A model generated the notes under the pieces. The model was not told where the DNA came from. It saw only the letters and a program-made list of their open reading frames with translations, and searched no databases. Source: Candidatus Mediterraneibacter stercorigallinarum (lineage in GTDB: Bacteria; Bacillota; Clostridia; Lachnospirales; Lachnospiraceae). Taken from it: a DNA stretch of 5,318 bases. The translations under genes and the position numbers were made by a program. Shown piece after piece: positions 1-5,318 of the stretch. The DNA lies in the NCBI GenBank assembly GCA_019116185.1, contig DXCD01000006.1, forward strand, positions 1-5,318, written 5' to 3'. The first letter of the stretch is position 1, and each line of letters begins with the position of its first letter.

Positions 1-683
1 ACATGTCCGTACACAGCCTTCTTCGCCAGAGCCACGTAAATATTGCCCGGTCCTACGATCTTATCCACTTTCGGGATGCTTTGGGTGCCGTACGCGAGAG
101 CGGCAACCGCCTGGGCCCCGCCTGCCTTGTACACTTTGTCCGCTCCGGCTTCCTTCGCCGCTACCAGTGTGGTGGGCGTCACCTTCCCGTCCTTTCCGGG
201 AGGCGTTACCATAATAATCTCATCCACTCCTGCCACCTTGGCGGGCATGATGTTCATGAGGACGGAAGAGGGATAGGCTGCTTTTCCGCCCGGCACATAG
301 ACGCCAACTCTGGCAAGAGCGGTCACCTTCTGTCCGAGGATCGTGCCGTCCGGTCTGCTGTCGAACCAGCTGTACTGCATCTGTTTCTCATGATAAGAGC
401 GGATATTGACGAGCGCCTTTCTGATCACTTCGATCAGCCCGGGATCTACCGCGTCATACGCCTCCTTTATCTCATCATCTGTCACAAGAATATTAGATGC
501 ATTGATTTCCGCGCCGTCAAATTTTTTCGTATATTCAGACAGCGCCTCATCTCCGCGCTCCTTTACAGCGTCAAGGATCACCCGCACGCTCTCTTCATAT
601 TTGCCGTAACTGTTAGGGCTGCGCTTTAACAGATCCTCCAGCAGGTTTTTCTTTGTATTCTGGTCAAGTTTCTCTATTCGCAT
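1..683 (-). CDS. hisD: Histidinol dehydrogenase HisD, N-terminal part (cut by window edge)
   Basis: Histidinol dehydrogenase is the cytoplasmic, zinc-dependent enzyme that oxidises L-histidinol to L-histidine with two NAD+, ending the histidine pathway. The minus-strand frame opens with ATG at 683 and stays open for 227 complete codons to the window edge, roughly half of the usual ~430 residues. Clear family signatures are visible: VYVPGGKAAYPSSVLMN (about residues 128-144), the following PAKVAGV, KAGGAQAVAALAYGT (186-200) and KIVGPGNIYVA (208-218), the last two belonging to the nucleotide-binding part. The catalytic Glu-His pair and zinc ligands of the family lie further downstream and cannot be checked. 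The start is supported by GGGAGGA (694-688), with 4-5 nt of spacing, and it lies 14 nt after the hisG stop, consistent with one operon. No frameshift is seen in the visible half. Confidence 0.96.
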   Translation of the reverse strand, partial: MRIEKLDQNTKKNLLEDLLKRSPNSYGKYEESVRVILDAVKERGDEALSEYTKKFDGAEINASNILVTDDEIKEAYDAVDPGLIEVIRKALVNIRSYHEKQMQYSWFDSRPDGTILGQKVTALARVGVYVPGGKAAYPSSVLMNIMPAKVAGVDEIIMVTPPGKDGKVTPTTLVAAKEAGADKVYKAGGAQAVAALAYGTQSIPKVDKIVGPGNIYVALAKKAVYGH

Positions 684-697
684 AATTTCCTCCCGCC

Positions 698-1342
698 TTA
701 CTCGTCTCTGAGCAAAGTACGTAAATCTGTGATCAGTTTTTTGATCCTGTCATTCTCCATCCGCATGCTTACTGGATTAACGATCATGCGGGCAGAGAGA
801 GGACACACCTCTTCCAGGACCACGAGACCGTTTTCTTTCAGTGTAGATCCGGTCTCCACGATGTCCACGATCACTTCCGAAAGCCCCACGATCGGTGCAA
901 GCTCGATGGAGCCATTCATCTTGATGATCTCCACGGTCTGATGCTTTTTATTATAAAAATAGTCCTTCGCGATCTTCGGGTATTTGGTCGCGACGCGGAT
1001 CAGTTCCCTGTGCTGTAAGAGTTCCGCGGCATCTTCGTATCCGCAGACGCACATCCGGCACTTCCCGAATCCGAGGTCAAGCACTTCATGTACCTTCCTG
1101 CCCTCTTCTATGATCGTATCTTTTCCGACTACTCCGATATCCGCTGCTCCATACTCTACATAAGTAGGGACGTCCGGTCCCTTTGCAAGGAAGAACTTCA
1201 GCTTTAGTTCCTCGTTTGTAAAGATCAGCTTCCTGGAATCTTTGTCCTTCATCTCCTCACAAGTGATGCCCAGTTTTTCCAGCATATCCAGCGTTTTGCT
1301 CGCGAGGCGTCCCTTTGTGAGGGCAAATGTCAAATATCTCAT
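698..1342 (-). CDS. hisG: ATP phosphoribosyltransferase, short-form catalytic subunit HisG
   Basis: HisG condenses ATP with PRPP to give phosphoribosyl-ATP, the committed first step of histidine synthesis. At 214 residues this is the short form, which lacks the C-terminal regulatory domain of the ~300-residue long form and needs HisZ as partner; hisZ lies directly upstream, so the pair is complete. Visible signatures are the N-terminal LTFALTKGRL (4-13), the periplasmic-binding-protein-like stretch GAADIGVVGKD (65-75), VATKYP (117-122) and the PRPP-binding loop DIVETGSTLKENGL (160-173). The ATG at 1342 fits the conserved N-terminus and has AAAGGAG 8 nt upstream. In the known HisG-HisZ complex (a hetero-octamer), histidine feedback acts through HisZ; I infer the same here from gene content. 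The reading frame is intact and no key motif appears to be missing. Confidence 0.97.
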   Translation of the reverse strand: MRYLTFALTKGRLASKTLDMLEKLGITCEEMKDKDSRKLIFTNEELKLKFFLAKGPDVPTYVEYGAADIGVVGKDTIIEEGRKVHEVLDLGFGKCRMCVCGYEDAAELLQHRELIRVATKYPKIAKDYFYNKKHQTVEIIKMNGSIELAPIVGLSEVIVDIVETGSTLKENGLVVLEEVCPLSARMIVNPVSMRMENDRIKKLITDLRTLLRDE

Positions 1343-1350
1343 AAATGATG

Positions 1351-1357
1351 CTCCTTT
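1351..1357 (-). promoter_or_regulatory. hisG ribosome binding site overlapping the hisZ stop codon
   Basis: AAAGGAG (1357-1351) lies 8 nt before the hisG ATG. Its first two A residues are the last two bases of the hisZ TAA stop (1358-1356). Ribosomes ending hisZ therefore sit on the hisG initiation region, which suggests translational coupling and matched output of the two subunits. The coupling is inferred; the overlap is seen directly. Confidence 0.8.
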
Positions 1358-2606
1358 AATCCATGCCCGGTATCTTTACCAGCTTTTCATCTCCTGTCCG
1401 CAGGTTTACCATCTCGATCTTCTGGTCGTCTCTCAGATAGAGCATGGCCGCGGCAGAGGTGCGTTTTGCGTATTCCTCATATATGTCCCGCTCATCCTCG
1501 AGCTCTCTTTTGATGAGTTCGATATTGCGTCCTTTTTTACGGAAGCTGCACGCAAGGGCAACTGCCTGCTCTTCTGTTGCCTCTGTATAGACGATAAGAT
1601 TGCGGTGGATCGTCTCCACAGGGATCTTCTGTCTTCCGAGGGCGCCCATAAGTTCATCCAGGAGGATGGCAAAACCGATGGATGGGGTATCTTTACCGAA
1701 TTTTTCCAGTAGACGGTCATAGCGTCCGCCTCTGACGACCGCGTCTCCGGTGCCGAAAGTATAGGCACGGAAAATGATTCCCGTATAGTAACCGTAATTG
1801 CCGATCATGCTCAGATCGAATGTGATATGATCGTCCGCGCCGTACAGTTTCAGCAGGCGGAATATCTGCTGAAGGCGGGTAACGGCAAGCCTTGCATCCA
1901 GATCCGGCGCAGCGCCCATTGCCAGTTCCAGCACCTCCGGGCCGCCGGTCAGTTCCGGAAGGAGACGGAATGCCTCTCTGACGCTTTCTTTTACTTGATG
2001 CGCATCCAGAATTTCTTCCACTCCAAAGAAATTCCGGTTCGTGATAAGAGTGCGGATCTCCCGGTTCTCATCTTCCTCAAGCCCTGCGGCTTTCAACAGA
2101 CTCTGGATAAAATCAACATGTCCCAGGCTCACCTGGAATTCCTCCAGTCCGACCTGCTTTAAGCTGTCCACCACCATGGCAAGCATCTCCGCGTCTGCTT
2201 CCACCGAGTCCAGACCGATCAGCTCTGCTCCGAGCTGTGTATTCTCCTTTAAGCGTCCCTGATAGCTGGAATGGTTGATAAATGTATTTCCCGCATAACA
2301 GAGACGGATCGGCATATCTTCTGATTCAAACAGAGTTGCCGCCGCTCTTGCGACTGAGGGGGTGATATCCGGACGGAGCGCCAGGATATTTCCCTCCCGG
2401 TCAAAAAATTTATAAAGCTCCTGCGTAGAAGTGGATCCGATTTCTTTTCGGAAGACCTCATAATATTCAAATGTCGGAGTCTGTATATCCTGATATCCAT
2501 ACAGATGCAGTACCTTGTTAAGTTTTCTCTGAAGTGTAAGTTTGGTCTCACATTCTTTGTTATAGATATCCCGGACACCTTCCGGGGTGTGAAGTTTCTG
2601 TTCCAT
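1356..2606 (-). CDS. hisZ: ATP phosphoribosyltransferase regulatory subunit HisZ
   Basis: HisZ is a catalytically inactive histidyl-tRNA synthetase paralogue that activates short-form HisG and carries histidine feedback control. The 416-residue product has the class II fold landmarks: TPEGVRDIY (7-15), TPTFEYYEVF (43-52), the HisZ-style LRPDITPSVAR (77-87), GRYDRLL (294-300) and SIGFAILLDEL (309-319). It is HisZ rather than HisRS because the ATP-binding motif 2 arginine of synthetases (FRxE) is replaced (NTFIN, 107-111), and the HisRS RGLDYY element is altered to IGNYGYYTG (268-276), losing the catalytic arginine. The protein extends about 90 residues beyond motif 3 (330-416), longer than the compact ~330-residue HisZ of Lactococcus; this tail looks like a retained HisRS C-terminal (anticodon-type) domain. 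The ATG at 2606 has AAAGGGG (2619-2613) with 6-nt spacing. It is the first gene behind the his promoter. Confidence 0.95.
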   Translation of the reverse strand: MEQKLHTPEGVRDIYNKECETKLTLQRKLNKVLHLYGYQDIQTPTFEYYEVFRKEIGSTSTQELYKFFDREGNILALRPDITPSVARAAATLFESEDMPIRLCYAGNTFINHSSYQGRLKENTQLGAELIGLDSVEADAEMLAMVVDSLKQVGLEEFQVSLGHVDFIQSLLKAAGLEEDENREIRTLITNRNFFGVEEILDAHQVKESVREAFRLLPELTGGPEVLELAMGAAPDLDARLAVTRLQQIFRLLKLYGADDHITFDLSMIGNYGYYTGIIFRAYTFGTGDAVVRGGRYDRLLEKFGKDTPSIGFAILLDELMGALGRQKIPVETIHRNLIVYTEATEEQAVALACSFRKKGRNIELIKRELEDERDIYEEYAKRTSAAAMLYLRDDQKIEMVNLRTGDEKLVKIPGMD

Positions 2607-2622
2607 ATAGCGCCCCTTTCAC

Positions 2623-2644
2623 TTTACCGTGCTAACACGTTAAA
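2623..2644. promoter_or_regulatory. Inverted repeat, putative operator of the his operon
   Basis: On the plus strand the arms are TTTACCGTG (2623-2631) and CACGTTAAA (2636-2644), separated by CTAA. The arms are 9 bp and match at 8 positions, the exception being one C/A difference. The site falls at about +6 to +27 relative to the predicted transcription start and just ahead of the hisZ ribosome binding site, the usual place for a repressor site. The centre CGTGctaaCACG is a perfect 4+4 dyad. It is not a terminator, since no T-run follows on the coding strand. A TrpR-family regulator of the HisR/YerC type is a candidate binder because such proteins are known for Firmicute his genes; that link is inference. 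Confidence 0.55.
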
Positions 2645-2658
2645 TTACCCTTGTAATT
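2643..2658. repeat. Small perfect dyad across the -10 box and start point
   Basis: Read on the minus strand, AATTAC (2658-2653) and GTAATT (2648-2643) form a perfect 6-bp inverted repeat with an AAGG spacer. It spans roughly -9 to +7 and touches the larger dyad at 2623-2644. It could be a second regulator contact or just AT-rich coincidence; the arms are short. Confidence 0.3.
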
Positions 2659-2684
2659 ATACGGATTTTCCGCATATCTGTCAA
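2656..2684 (-). promoter_or_regulatory. Consensus sigma-A promoter of the hisZGD operon
   Basis: On the minus strand a perfect -35 TTGACA (2684-2679) is followed by exactly 17 nt and a perfect -10 TATAAT (2661-2656). The predicted start point is near 2649, giving a leader of about 43 nt before the hisZ ATG at 2606. The -35 box includes the TGA stop of the upstream recU-like gene (2683-2681). A promoter this close to consensus would be strong when unrepressed, which fits the operator-like dyad directly downstream. The leader is too short to hold a T-box or a peptide attenuator. Promoter assignment is by sequence match only. Confidence 0.85.
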
Positions 2685-3214
2685 TCCCTGAGATCCAGGT
2701 CTTTCTGGATATAGTCAAGGTATGGGACAAAATAGCCGTTCTTAAGCTGCATGAACCATTCCGGTTCCAGCTCATCATAGCGAAAGCTTTTCCTGCCGCC
2801 CTGCATGCCTCGGTCCCAGAATTTCTTCATCTGTTCGTATCTCATATAGTACAGTTCATCGCGCTCTGTATAGTAGATCAGCAGGAACGAGATCCCGCCC
2901 TGCCGCTCGAATTTCCCCATAAAGTCGATCTGATGCTCATGCACATTCTGAAGGGGAAAGGTATCCACACGGCATTCTTTTGCATCGAAACAGACCGGAA
3001 TTCCCTGCACTGCCCCGATATAATCCACTGTACTGATTTTATCAAAATATGCCAGCGTGATATGCCGGCTTTCCTGATCGATCTTCACCGGGGTGATCGG
3101 CGTCGGTATCTTCTGCACCAATGCGAGCCCCAGCTCGTCGTACCGCTCGTTCGTGTGGTTAATGAATTCTTCCAGGGTAGATCCTCTTAAGCCTCTTGAA
3201 CTCCAGGTAGCCAT
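2681..3214 (-). CDS. recU: Holliday junction resolvase RecU-like protein
   Basis: RecU is the Firmicute nuclease that cuts four-way DNA junctions during recombinational repair and chromosome segregation. The 177-residue product aligns by eye with Bacillus RecU: SRG...TLEEFINHTNERY (6-25), the KIPTPI segment (35-40) leading into the stalk region, AYFDKISTVDYIG (55-67), FDAKE (76-80), FPLQNVHEHQ (86-95) and GGRKSFRYDELE (139-150). The likely metal-site residues are D64, D77, K79 and Q95; the D64-D77 spacing of 13 equals that in B. subtilis, where the second acid is Glu in FEAK. The ~25-30 residue N-terminal extension of Bacillus RecU is absent, which accounts for the shorter length. The ATG at 3214 lies one base after the rluA-like stop, with its ribosome site inside that gene. 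Bacillus recU sits beside ponA (penicillin-binding protein 1); here the neighbours differ. Confidence 0.9.
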   Translation of the reverse strand: MATWSSRGLRGSTLEEFINHTNERYDELGLALVQKIPTPITPVKIDQESRHITLAYFDKISTVDYIGAVQGIPVCFDAKECRVDTFPLQNVHEHQIDFMGKFERQGGISFLLIYYTERDELYYMRYEQMKKFWDRGMQGGRKSFRYDELEPEWFMQLKNGYFVPYLDYIQKDLDLRD

Positions 3215-3215
3215 C

Positions 3216-4205
3216 TCACATCACCCCTTTATCCCTGCAGATCTTCTGGAAGATCATGGGCAGGGGCGCGGTAATCTCTTTCCCCGAAAGATGGGACAGC
3301 GCGCCGGTGCAGCGGGGAATGCACAGTCTGGCAGAATGAAGGAGCTGACTGGAAAGACCGTATTCTTTTTTCAGCTTCTCATTAAAAGCTCTGTCCCCGT
3401 ATTTATAATCTCCGGCGATCGGATGCCCCTCAGCCGCGAGATGCGCGCGGATCTGATGGGTCTTCCCGGTGATCAGGTGGACTTCCAGAAGGGTCACCCC
3501 TTCTCCTGATGAGACCGGGCGGTATTCTGTCTCGATCAGAGCGGCGTCTCCTGCTTTTTCCTTTTGCACGGATACCGTGTTTTTTTGACGGTCTTTTGTC
3601 AGATAGCCTTTGATCCGCCGGCTTTCTTTTATCCCGCCTTTCACAAGGCAGAGATAATATTTCCGGAGGCTCCTCTCCCGGAACATTGCGCTGAGATCCT
3701 GAAGGGCTGCAAGTGTCTTTCCCGCCGCCACGATCCCGCTTGTGTTCCGGTCCAACCGGTTGCACACAGAAGGGCGGAAGGTGCGCAGCTCTTCTTCCGT
3801 GATCTGCCCGCTCTCCAGAAGATAAGCGATGAGATGCTCCACAAGGGACACATCTCCCGGCGCCGCTTTCTGTGAAAGCATGCCGGCAGGCTTGTTTATA
3901 AAGATTGTATGCTCGTCTTCGTATAATATGTCAAGTTTTGTTCCCTGGCCCTGTGACTTTGGCTTGTATGTCTCCTGCGTCCGGGAACGGGAGAATTTAC
4001 TGACTGTCTCGTCCGAAAGAAAAAGCTTTACCGTATCCCCTGCTGAGAGAATTTCATTTCCCAAAGCTTTTTTTCCGTTCAATGTGATGTTTTTCTTTCT
4101 CAGCATCTTGTACAGGAAGCTCTTCGGCGCCTGGTCCATATATTTCCCGAGGAATTTGTCCAGACGCTGTCCCGCCTCGTTTGATCCGATGCACAGTTCT
4201 TTCAT
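3216..4205 (-). CDS. RluA-family rRNA pseudouridine synthase (RluC/RluD-like) with S4 domain
   Basis: This enzyme family isomerises specific uridines in structured RNA, most often 23S rRNA, to pseudouridine. The 329-residue product has an N-terminal S4 RNA-binding domain (about 12-63, starting GQRLDKFLGKYM), a Ser/Arg/Lys/Gln-rich linker (about 64-90), and the catalytic domain (about 91-320). The catalytic motif is NRLDRNTSGI (149-158) with D152 the nucleophile; other family elements are YEDEHTIFINKPAGM (95-109), KYYLCLV (182-188) and LITGKTHQIRAHL (244-256), followed by HPIAGDYKYG. Asn149 replaces the commoner His of HRLDRDTSG. Domain layout and length fit RluC/RluD, but the target uridine cannot be read from sequence, so I give no symbol. 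The start at 4205 follows an AGAGG-containing site and lies 13 nt after the membrane protein gene. It is probably in one transcript with its neighbours. Confidence 0.92.
   Translation of the reverse strand: MKELCIGSNEAGQRLDKFLGKYMDQAPKSFLYKMLRKKNITLNGKKALGNEILSAGDTVKLFLSDETVSKFSRSRTQETYKPKSQGQGTKLDILYEDEHTIFINKPAGMLSQKAAPGDVSLVEHLIAYLLESGQITEEELRTFRPSVCNRLDRNTSGIVAAGKTLAALQDLSAMFRERSLRKYYLCLVKGGIKESRRIKGYLTKDRQKNTVSVQKEKAGDAALIETEYRPVSSGEGVTLLEVHLITGKTHQIRAHLAAEGHPIAGDYKYGDRAFNEKLKKEYGLSSQLLHSARLCIPRCTGALSHLSGKEITAPLPMIFQKICRDKGVM
3224..3230 (-). promoter_or_regulatory. recU ribosome binding site inside the end of the rluA-like gene
   Basis: AAAGGGG (3230-3224) lies 9 nt before the recU ATG at 3214 and within the last codons (Asp-Lys-Gly-Val-Met) of the pseudouridine synthase gene, whose TGA is at 3218-3216. 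Only one base separates that stop from the ATG, which suggests translational coupling. Confidence 0.7.
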
Positions 4206-4218
4206 GTCCTGCCTCTTT

Positions 4219-4797
4219 CTACATGGAAATGTTAAGGATGATCCCCCGGACCGCCTCTTCTCTTTCCTTTGTATCTTCTTTTTCTACTGCCGCGATATTG
4301 TCAAGCCCTTCCGCCCTTGTGATAAAAGGCTTATATTCATTCAGCACGCGGACGGCAAGACCCGTATAGCCGTTCTGTTTGAGCATTGCTTTGATATGGT
4401 CAGAGACCATTTTCAGATCTACTTTTTTATTATGTGTGTAACCGAAGATATTGCTGCCGGAGATAACGATGCAGTCTACGGGCATGATTTTCTCTTCGCT
4501 TGTGATCACCATATCATAGCAGACCGTGAGATGAGCTGTCTTGCCTGCGATCTCATCTGCCCTCTCCTTCTCGATCGAGCGGTACGGGAATCTTGCGATC
4601 ACTCCCACAAGCGCTTTGCCTGCGGGAAGACAGCCAAGGATGGCGACCACGGTAAGCAGGTTCAGCCTTGTCCCGGTCTGGGAATACCCGAGGATAAACA
4701 CAGCGGCAACAATGCCGAAATATACGATGGTCCTTATGATCTCTACTTTCTTTTTATAGTCCAGGTAGCCTGGAGCACCTTTTTGTACTTTTTTCAT
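4219..4797 (-). CDS. Two-helix membrane protein of unknown function
   Basis: I do not recognise this 192-residue protein. It starts with a basic, non-cleaved-looking N-terminus (MKKVQKG...YKKKVE) followed by two hydrophobic segments, about 21-38 (IRTIVYFGIVAAVFILGY) and 46-66, joined by a short polar loop. Positive charges before helix one and after helix two (ARFPYR, then KER) suggest both ends are cytoplasmic. The remaining ~125 residues look like a folded soluble domain, with a strand-like stretch PVDCIVISGSNIFGYT (106-121), then a helix containing VSDHIKAMLKQNGY (131-144) and a charged tail (KEDTKEREE). The strand pattern faintly resembles nuclease-fold domains such as NERD, but the expected E-x-K is not present, so I do not assign it. 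Its ATG overlaps the SDR stop as ATGA, with AGAGGAG 11 nt upstream. Context gives no clear role. Confidence 0.85.
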   Translation of the reverse strand: MKKVQKGAPGYLDYKKKVEIIRTIVYFGIVAAVFILGYSQTGTRLNLLTVVAILGCLPAGKALVGVIARFPYRSIEKERADEIAGKTAHLTVCYDMVITSEEKIMPVDCIVISGSNIFGYTHNKKVDLKMVSDHIKAMLKQNGYTGLAVRVLNEYKPFITRAEGLDNIAAVEKEDTKEREEAVRGIILNISM

Positions 4798-5318
4798 TTT
4801 GCAAATAACTCCTCTGTCTTAAGTATGAGACTGTGGGGCGCGATCTTAGCCCCAAGGCGCGCCGCCTGCATTCCTGCCCCGTAAACGGAGACAGCCCGCT
4901 TTTTCCTGCTGTCGGAAAGCGCCTTGCGGACGACCTGCGGTGCTCCTGCGAGAGTCAGCTTTTTCAGCGGATTAGCAAGCTCACCGCTGACTGTAAAGAA
5001 CTCCGTATCCACGGGTCCCGGGCACACTGCGGTCACATAGATTCCGCAAGCCTTCAGTTCCGAGCCGAGCGCCCGGGAAAAGCTGAGGACATATGCCTTT
5101 GTCGCGGCATATACGGCGAAGTCCTTCTGCGGGCAGAATGCCGCGGCAGACGCCAGGTTGACGATCCGGCTGCCCCTTCCCATCCAAGGAATTGTCATCT
5201 GTGTCATGCGCGTAAGGGCGCGGCAGTTTAAGTCCACCATGTCCGTCTGGAACTTCTTTCCTTCCCTGGCAATATCTGTGAAGCTTCCGCTCTTCCCGAA
5301 TCCGGCTGCATTCACAAG
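4794..5318 (-). CDS. Short-chain dehydrogenase/reductase, C-terminal part (cut by window edge)
   Basis: This is a classical SDR, an NAD(P)-dependent oxidoreductase with a Rossmann fold; the substrate cannot be told from sequence. 174 residues plus the stop are visible and about 85-90 N-terminal residues, including the cofactor TGxxxGIG loop, lie outside the window. The visible part starts LVNAAGFG, the NNAG-type strand with Asn-Ala-Ala-Gly, so the GTG at 5315 is an internal Val codon and not a start. The catalytic set follows: Asn in DLNCRAL (N31 of the visible part), Ser in NLASAAAF (S57), and YAATK with Tyr70 and Lys74, with the usual 13-residue Ser-Tyr spacing. CPGPVDTEFF (99-108) is the cofactor-contacting PG motif. 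The tail KALSDSRKKRAVSVYG is typical of DltE/YqjQ-like SDRs. The stop overlaps the next start by 4 nt, so the two are coupled. Confidence 0.93.
   Translation of the reverse strand, partial: LVNAAGFGKSGSFTDIAREGKKFQTDMVDLNCRALTRMTQMTIPWMGRGSRIVNLASAAAFCPQKDFAVYAATKAYVLSFSRALGSELKACGIYVTAVCPGPVDTEFFTVSGELANPLKKLTLAGAPQVVRKALSDSRKKRAVSVYGAGMQAARLGAKIAPHSLILKTEELFAK

Noticed and set aside
3..629. Plus-strand open frame of 208 codons
   Set aside because: It is fully antisense to hisD, whose motifs are unmistakable. The translation has no family features.
1433..1768. Minus-strand frame of 111 codons inside hisZ
   Set aside because: It overlaps hisZ on the same strand in another frame, has no ribosome site that I could identify, and has a composition typical of a shifted frame.
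1356..2606. Functional histidyl-tRNA synthetase (hisS)
   Set aside because: The motif 2 arginine and the RGLDYY element needed for aminoacylation are replaced, and the gene is coupled to short-form hisG, which requires HisZ.
2623..2644. Rho-independent terminator for the upstream genes
   Set aside because: The dyad is not followed by a T-run on the minus strand, its stem is only partly GC, and it lies downstream of the his promoter, where a terminator would block the operon.
2607..2680. His T-box riboswitch or his leader-peptide attenuator before hisZ
   Set aside because: The space from the predicted start point to the ATG is only about 43 nt, with no T-box sequence, no run of His codons and no terminator hairpin.
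3829..4884. Long plus-strand open frame of 351 codons
   Set aside because: It lies antisense to the pseudouridine synthase, membrane protein and SDR genes, which have strong family motifs or coupled starts. Its translation is rich in Cys, His and Phe, shows no recognisable domain, and has no supporting ribosome site that I could see.
5313..5315. GTG start codon for the SDR gene
   Set aside because: The codon is the Val of the LVNAAG strand, an internal SDR motif. The reading frame stays open to the window edge and the cofactor-binding N-terminus must lie beyond it.

Overview
The window is a single-strand block: every gene I can support is read on the minus strand, so transcription runs from high to low coordinates. 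Moderate GC, AAAGGGG/GGAGG-type ribosome binding sites, short-form HisG with a separate HisZ, and a RecU-type Holliday junction resolvase together point to a Firmicute. The overall look fits a Clostridia member such as Lachnospiraceae. That placement is my inference from protein family flavour, not a database result.

Region 1 (5318 down to 2681) is a tightly packed four-gene run. It holds the C-terminal part of a short-chain dehydrogenase/reductase (cut by the window edge), a two-helix membrane protein of unknown function, an RluA-family pseudouridine synthase with an S4 domain, and a RecU-like Holliday junction resolvase. The junctions are a 4-nt ATGA overlap, a 13-nt gap and a 1-nt gap, so these genes are very probably cotranscribed and partly translationally coupled. 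Their functions do not form one obvious pathway.

Region 2 (2680 to 2607) is the only real intergenic space, 74 nt. It carries a perfect-consensus sigma-A promoter (TTGACA, 17 nt, TATAAT) whose -35 box overlaps the recU stop codon. A strong inverted repeat lies just downstream of the predicted start point and looks like a repressor operator. A smaller perfect dyad covers the -10 and start region. No terminator is visible between recU and the his genes. The leader is only about 43 nt, too short for a T-box or a his attenuator.

Region 3 (2606 down to 1) is the start of a histidine biosynthesis operon in the order hisZ-hisG-hisD. HisZ (a histidyl-tRNA synthetase paralogue) and short HisG together make the ATP phosphoribosyltransferase of step one. 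HisD makes histidine from histidinol in the last steps and is cut at the window edge after 227 codons. The remaining his genes presumably follow outside the window.

I see no mobile elements, CRISPR arrays or RNA genes, and no clearly novel multi-gene system. The most interesting items are the putative his operator, the unknown membrane protein, and the extra C-terminal domain of HisZ.
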